Part shown: positions 61,596-64,000 of the stretch, piece after piece
How positions within the stretch are numbered: position 1 is the stretch's first letter
Layout of the letters: every line of letters begins with the position of its first letter
Source of the DNA: Rhizobium sp. L51/94
Lineage (GTDB): Bacteria; Pseudomonadota; Alphaproteobacteria; Rhizobiales; Rhizobiaceae
Direction of reading: 5' to 3'
DNA: 64,000 nt
Assembly: GCF_019355555.1 (NCBI RefSeq)
Contig: NZ_CP072144.1
Location: forward strand, 62,001 to 126,000
The notes under the pieces: model-generated
Databases searched by the model: none
What the model saw: the letters and a program-made list of their open reading frames with translations, nothing else
Told to the model about the DNA's origin: nothing
Position numbers and translations under genes: made by a program

Positions 61596-63092
61596 CTACC
61601 CCTGTCGTTTCTGCCCGACATGCCGTCCCACTCCCTCCGGCGGAGGCAGCGTCGCATGGGCACCGGCGATGGCCATGATTCTGTTCAAGATAATTTCCGG
61701 CGCCGGCATCGCCTTGCCAGCCTTGGAGTCCACGTGCAGCAGCATCTGCTCTGCGGTGGCGATCGCTTCGCCCGTCTCGCTGTTGTGGATCGTGTGGAAA
61801 ACCTGCAGCCGCTTGTCGTCGGCGAAAAGAATCTGGCAGGTGGCATGGATCGGCTGTCCGAGTTTCGCTTCACCGAGATGCCGGATATGGGTCTCGACGG
61901 TGTAGTAGCTGTGACCGTCCCGGACATAGGCGAGATCGACGCCGACGAGCCGCAGCAGCGCATCCGACGTGTCGCCGAACACCTGCAGATAGCGGTGTTC
62001 CGTCATGTGGCCGTTATAGTCGACCCAGGCCGGGCTGACCTTGGTCTCCACCAGTGTCAGCGGCCGCGCCGTGTCGTGCAGCGTATCGCGCTTGCCGCCC
62101 TCGGCCCAGAGGCCATCCTCGAAATCCTTCAGCAGCTTGCCGGCACCCCAGCCATTGCCGCCGTCGCCGCCCTTCAGCGTCTGCAGGATGCCGACGAGGT
62201 TTTCGTCACGGATGCGCTCGAGTTCGCGGATCGAGCGACCGCCGGCCTGCTCGTCAGATTGCCGGCCGATCTTTTCCACCAGCGCGTCGTCGAGATCGAC
62301 GACATCGGTGAGCTTGCTCCAGGGCCAGGCGAGGCACGGGCCGAACTGCGCGAGGAAATGCCGCATGCCGGCTTCACCCCCGGCAATGCGATAGGTCTCG
62401 AACAGCCCCATCTGCGCCCAGCGCAGGCCGAAGGAATAGCGGATGACGTCGTCGAGCGTTTCGACCGTGCAGATATCGTCCCTGATCAGCCACAGCGCCT
62501 CGCGCCACAGCGCCTCCAGCAGGCGGTCGCCGACAAACGCCTCGATCTCCTTGGCGATATGGACGCCCTTCATGCCGATGGGCACCAGACGCTCCATTGC
62601 CGCCCTGATCGTTTCGGCGGAGGTCTTCTCGCCACCGACGATCTCGACCAGCGGCAGCAGGTAGACCGGGTTGTAGGGATGGGCGACGAACAGGCGTTCC
62701 GGGTGGCGCATGTCGCGCTGCAATTCGCTCGGCAGCAGGCCCGAGGTGGAGGAGCCGATCAGCGCGTCCGGCCGGGCGGCCGCATCGATCTGGTTGAGCA
62801 CGCCGCGCTTGAGGTCGAGCCGCTCCGGCACGCTCTCCTGGATCCAGTCCGCATCGGCAACCGCCTCCTCGAGGCTTGCCGTGAACGTCAGCTGACCCCG
62901 CGCCGGCAGCGGCGCCCCGGTCAGCATCGCATAGGCCCGCTCGGCATTGGCCAGCACTTCGCCGACAATCCGCTGCGCGTCCGGATGCGGATCGAACACC
63001 TTGACGTCGATGCCGGCCAGAAGAAACCGGGCAATCCACCCCCCGCCGATAACGCCACCGCCGATGCAGGCCGCTCTATTGATTTTGGTCAT
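61596..63092 (-). CDS. lcdH: L-carnitine dehydrogenase fused to a C-terminal thioesterase
   Basis: A 498-residue bifunctional protein. The N-terminal 320 residues are a 3-hydroxyacyl-CoA-dehydrogenase-like carnitine dehydrogenase (CIGGGVIGGGWIARFLLAG, VAHPYNPVYLLPLVEIVGG), oxidising L-carnitine to 3-dehydrocarnitine with NAD+. The C-terminal 150 residues are a hotdog thioesterase (VSPAWVDYNGHMTEHRYLQV, with Asp-Tyr-Asn-Gly-His). The fusion is known in rhizobia, where the thioesterase acts on the betainyl-CoA formed in the next step. AGGAACCACT precedes the chosen ATG. It follows the BKACE gene by 45 bp. Confidence 0.9.
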   Translation of the reverse strand: MTKINRAACIGGGVIGGGWIARFLLAGIDVKVFDPHPDAQRIVGEVLANAERAYAMLTGAPLPARGQLTFTASLEEAVADADWIQESVPERLDLKRGVLNQIDAAARPDALIGSSTSGLLPSELQRDMRHPERLFVAHPYNPVYLLPLVEIVGGEKTSAETIRAAMERLVPIGMKGVHIAKEIEAFVGDRLLEALWREALWLIRDDICTVETLDDVIRYSFGLRWAQMGLFETYRIAGGEAGMRHFLAQFGPCLAWPWSKLTDVVDLDDALVEKIGRQSDEQAGGRSIRELERIRDENLVGILQTLKGGDGGNGWGAGKLLKDFEDGLWAEGGKRDTLHDTARPLTLVETKVSPAWVDYNGHMTEHRYLQVFGDTSDALLRLVGVDLAYVRDGHSYYTVETHIRHLGEAKLGQPIHATCQILFADDKRLQVFHTIHNSETGEAIATAEQMLLHVDSKAGKAMPAPEIILNRIMAIAGAHATLPPPEGVGRHVGQKRQG

Positions 63093-63137
63093 AGTGGTTC
63101 CTGCCATGCTCTAACTTCCGTCGTCCGACCCATATTG

Positions 63138-64000
63138 CTACCGCTTTGTCAGCTTCAGCTTCCGCCGGACCTCGTCCGGCCCGATAATGCGACCGCCCAT
63201 GCCTTCGACGACGGTGACGGCTTTTTCGACCAGCTGGGCATTGGTGGCGAGCTTTCCCTTGCCGACATAGAGATTATCCTCCAGCCCGACGCGGACGTTG
63301 CCGCCGGCAAGGATGGCGGCTGCCGGATAGGCCATGGCGTTGCGGCCGATCGAGAACGCCGAAAATGTCCAGCTCGGCGGCACGTTGTTGACCATCGCCA
63401 TGAAGGTATTGAGATCGTCGGGCGCTCCCCACGGGATACCCATGCAGAGCTGAATCAACACCGGGTCCTCGATCAAGCCTTCCTCGACCAGCTGCTTGGC
63501 AAACCAAAGGTGGCCGGTGTCGAAGGCCTCGATCTCCGGGCGGACGCCGAGGTCGGTCATCTTCTTCGCCATGGCGCGCAGCATGCCCGGCGTGTTGGTC
63601 ATCACGTAGTCGCCAAGCGAGAAATTCATCGTGCCGCAGTCGAGCGTGCAGATTTCCGGCAGGCACTCGGCGACGTGGGCAACACGGTCCGTGGCGCCGC
63701 CCATGTCGGTGCCGACAGGATTGAGCGGCAGTGGATTTTCGACGTCGCCGAAAATCATGTCGCCGCCCATGCCCGCCGTCAGGTTCAGCACGACGTCGAC
63801 CTCGGAGGCGCGGATGCGGTCCGTGACCTCCCGATAAAGCTCGATGCGGCGGCTGCCGGCACCGGTTTCGGGATCGCGAACATGACAATGGACGATGGCA
63901 GCGCCGGCCCTTGCGGCATCGATGGCGGATTCGGCGATCTGCTTCGGGGTAACCGGCACATGGGCGGACTTCGAAGCCGTATCGCCGGCACCGGTAACGG
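63138..64000 (-). CDS. Beta-keto acid cleavage enzyme (BKACE/DUF849), probable 3-dehydrocarnitine cleavage, 5' end outside window
   Basis: 287 residues are visible. The frame remains open to the right edge, where it reads VTGAGDTASKSAHVPVTPKQ, the usual N-terminal region of BKACE, so about ten residues are missing. The metal-binding HCHVRDPETG, LTAGMGGDM, DCGTMNFSLG and GNVRVGLEDNLYVGKGK are family landmarks. BKACEs condense a beta-keto acid with acetyl-CoA; here 3-dehydrocarnitine would give betainyl-CoA and acetoacetate. The neighbouring dehydrogenase-thioesterase fusion strongly supports this substrate. Confidence 0.9.
   Translation of the reverse strand, partial: VTGAGDTASKSAHVPVTPKQIAESAIDAARAGAAIVHCHVRDPETGAGSRRIELYREVTDRIRASEVDVVLNLTAGMGGDMIFGDVENPLPLNPVGTDMGGATDRVAHVAECLPEICTLDCGTMNFSLGDYVMTNTPGMLRAMAKKMTDLGVRPEIEAFDTGHLWFAKQLVEEGLIEDPVLIQLCMGIPWGAPDDLNTFMAMVNNVPPSWTFSAFSIGRNAMAYPAAAILAGGNVRVGLEDNLYVGKGKLATNAQLVEKAVTVVEGMGGRIIGPDEVRRKLKLTKR

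Noticed and set aside
61316..61663. 115-codon minus-strand ORF between lcdH and the ABC operon
   Set aside because: It overlaps the 3' end of lcdH in another frame and is Arg/Gly-rich without any recognisable pattern.

Overview
The window looks like a chromosomal or chromid segment of a GC-rich alphaproteobacterium of the Rhizobiaceae (Rhizobium, Neorhizobium or Agrobacterium type). The main signs are a GlnII-type glutamine synthetase facing a DUF2735-like gene, a protein of the RHE_PE00001 type, a probable DUF6074 protein, a LigD/LigC pair, a five-enzyme Hut pathway that goes through HutF and HutG, and a fused L-carnitine dehydrogenase/thioesterase. I saw no rRNA, tRNA, CRISPR array, insertion sequence or replication origin.

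Layout. Positions 1-13.1k hold signalling and mixed genes: an EAL protein cut by the left edge, a large hybrid histidine kinase, a dienelactone-hydrolase-like enzyme, an M23-type envelope protein, a tryptophan-dioxygenase-like gene facing an Lrp regulator, a PAS protein, an SDR, a VapBC-like pair and a sulfite-oxidase-like molybdoenzyme. A nucleotidyltransferase toxin-type pair follows (12.86-13.83k). Positions 13.9-20.8k are the hut locus: hutIHGU on the minus strand and hutF divergent, with a palindromic operator between them. Positions 21.5-27.3k are a compact plus-strand operon: a polar amino-acid ABC transporter, a histidine-ammonia-lyase homologue that lacks the Ala-Ser-Gly cofactor motif, and a SolA-like FAD oxidase. 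A ureohydrolase follows. Positions 28.9-31.7k encode a periplasmic protein, a cytochrome b561, a second YedY/sulfite-oxidase-like protein and a DoxX-like protein.

Positions 32.0-33.8k are an AT-richer island with one ClpP-fold (COG3904-like) gene. After it come a Na+/H+ antiporter, a copA-cueR operon with a textbook MerR-type promoter, an amidohydrolase, a zinc alcohol dehydrogenase, aroQ, a GAF-GGDEF cyclase, glnII, stress-type small genes and ligD-ligC. The right end holds hydrolases, an orphan Phd antitoxin, a complete dipeptide-type ABC transporter, and carnitine catabolism (L-carnitine dehydrogenase-thioesterase and a beta-keto-acid cleavage enzyme cut by the right edge).

The points most worth following up are: (1) the cofactor-motif-less ammonia-lyase homologue in the transporter/oxidase operon beside hut; (2) a tiny transcription unit at about 828-1047 with a 24-codon ORF whose Shine-Dalgarno is perfectly complementary to the sequence just after its stop; (3) two short membrane-peptide genes at 20.8-21.2k; and (4) several enzymes or toxins with substituted catalytic residues (VapC-like, M23, TDO-like, agmatinase-like). 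All family calls come from reading motifs by eye; no searches were run.
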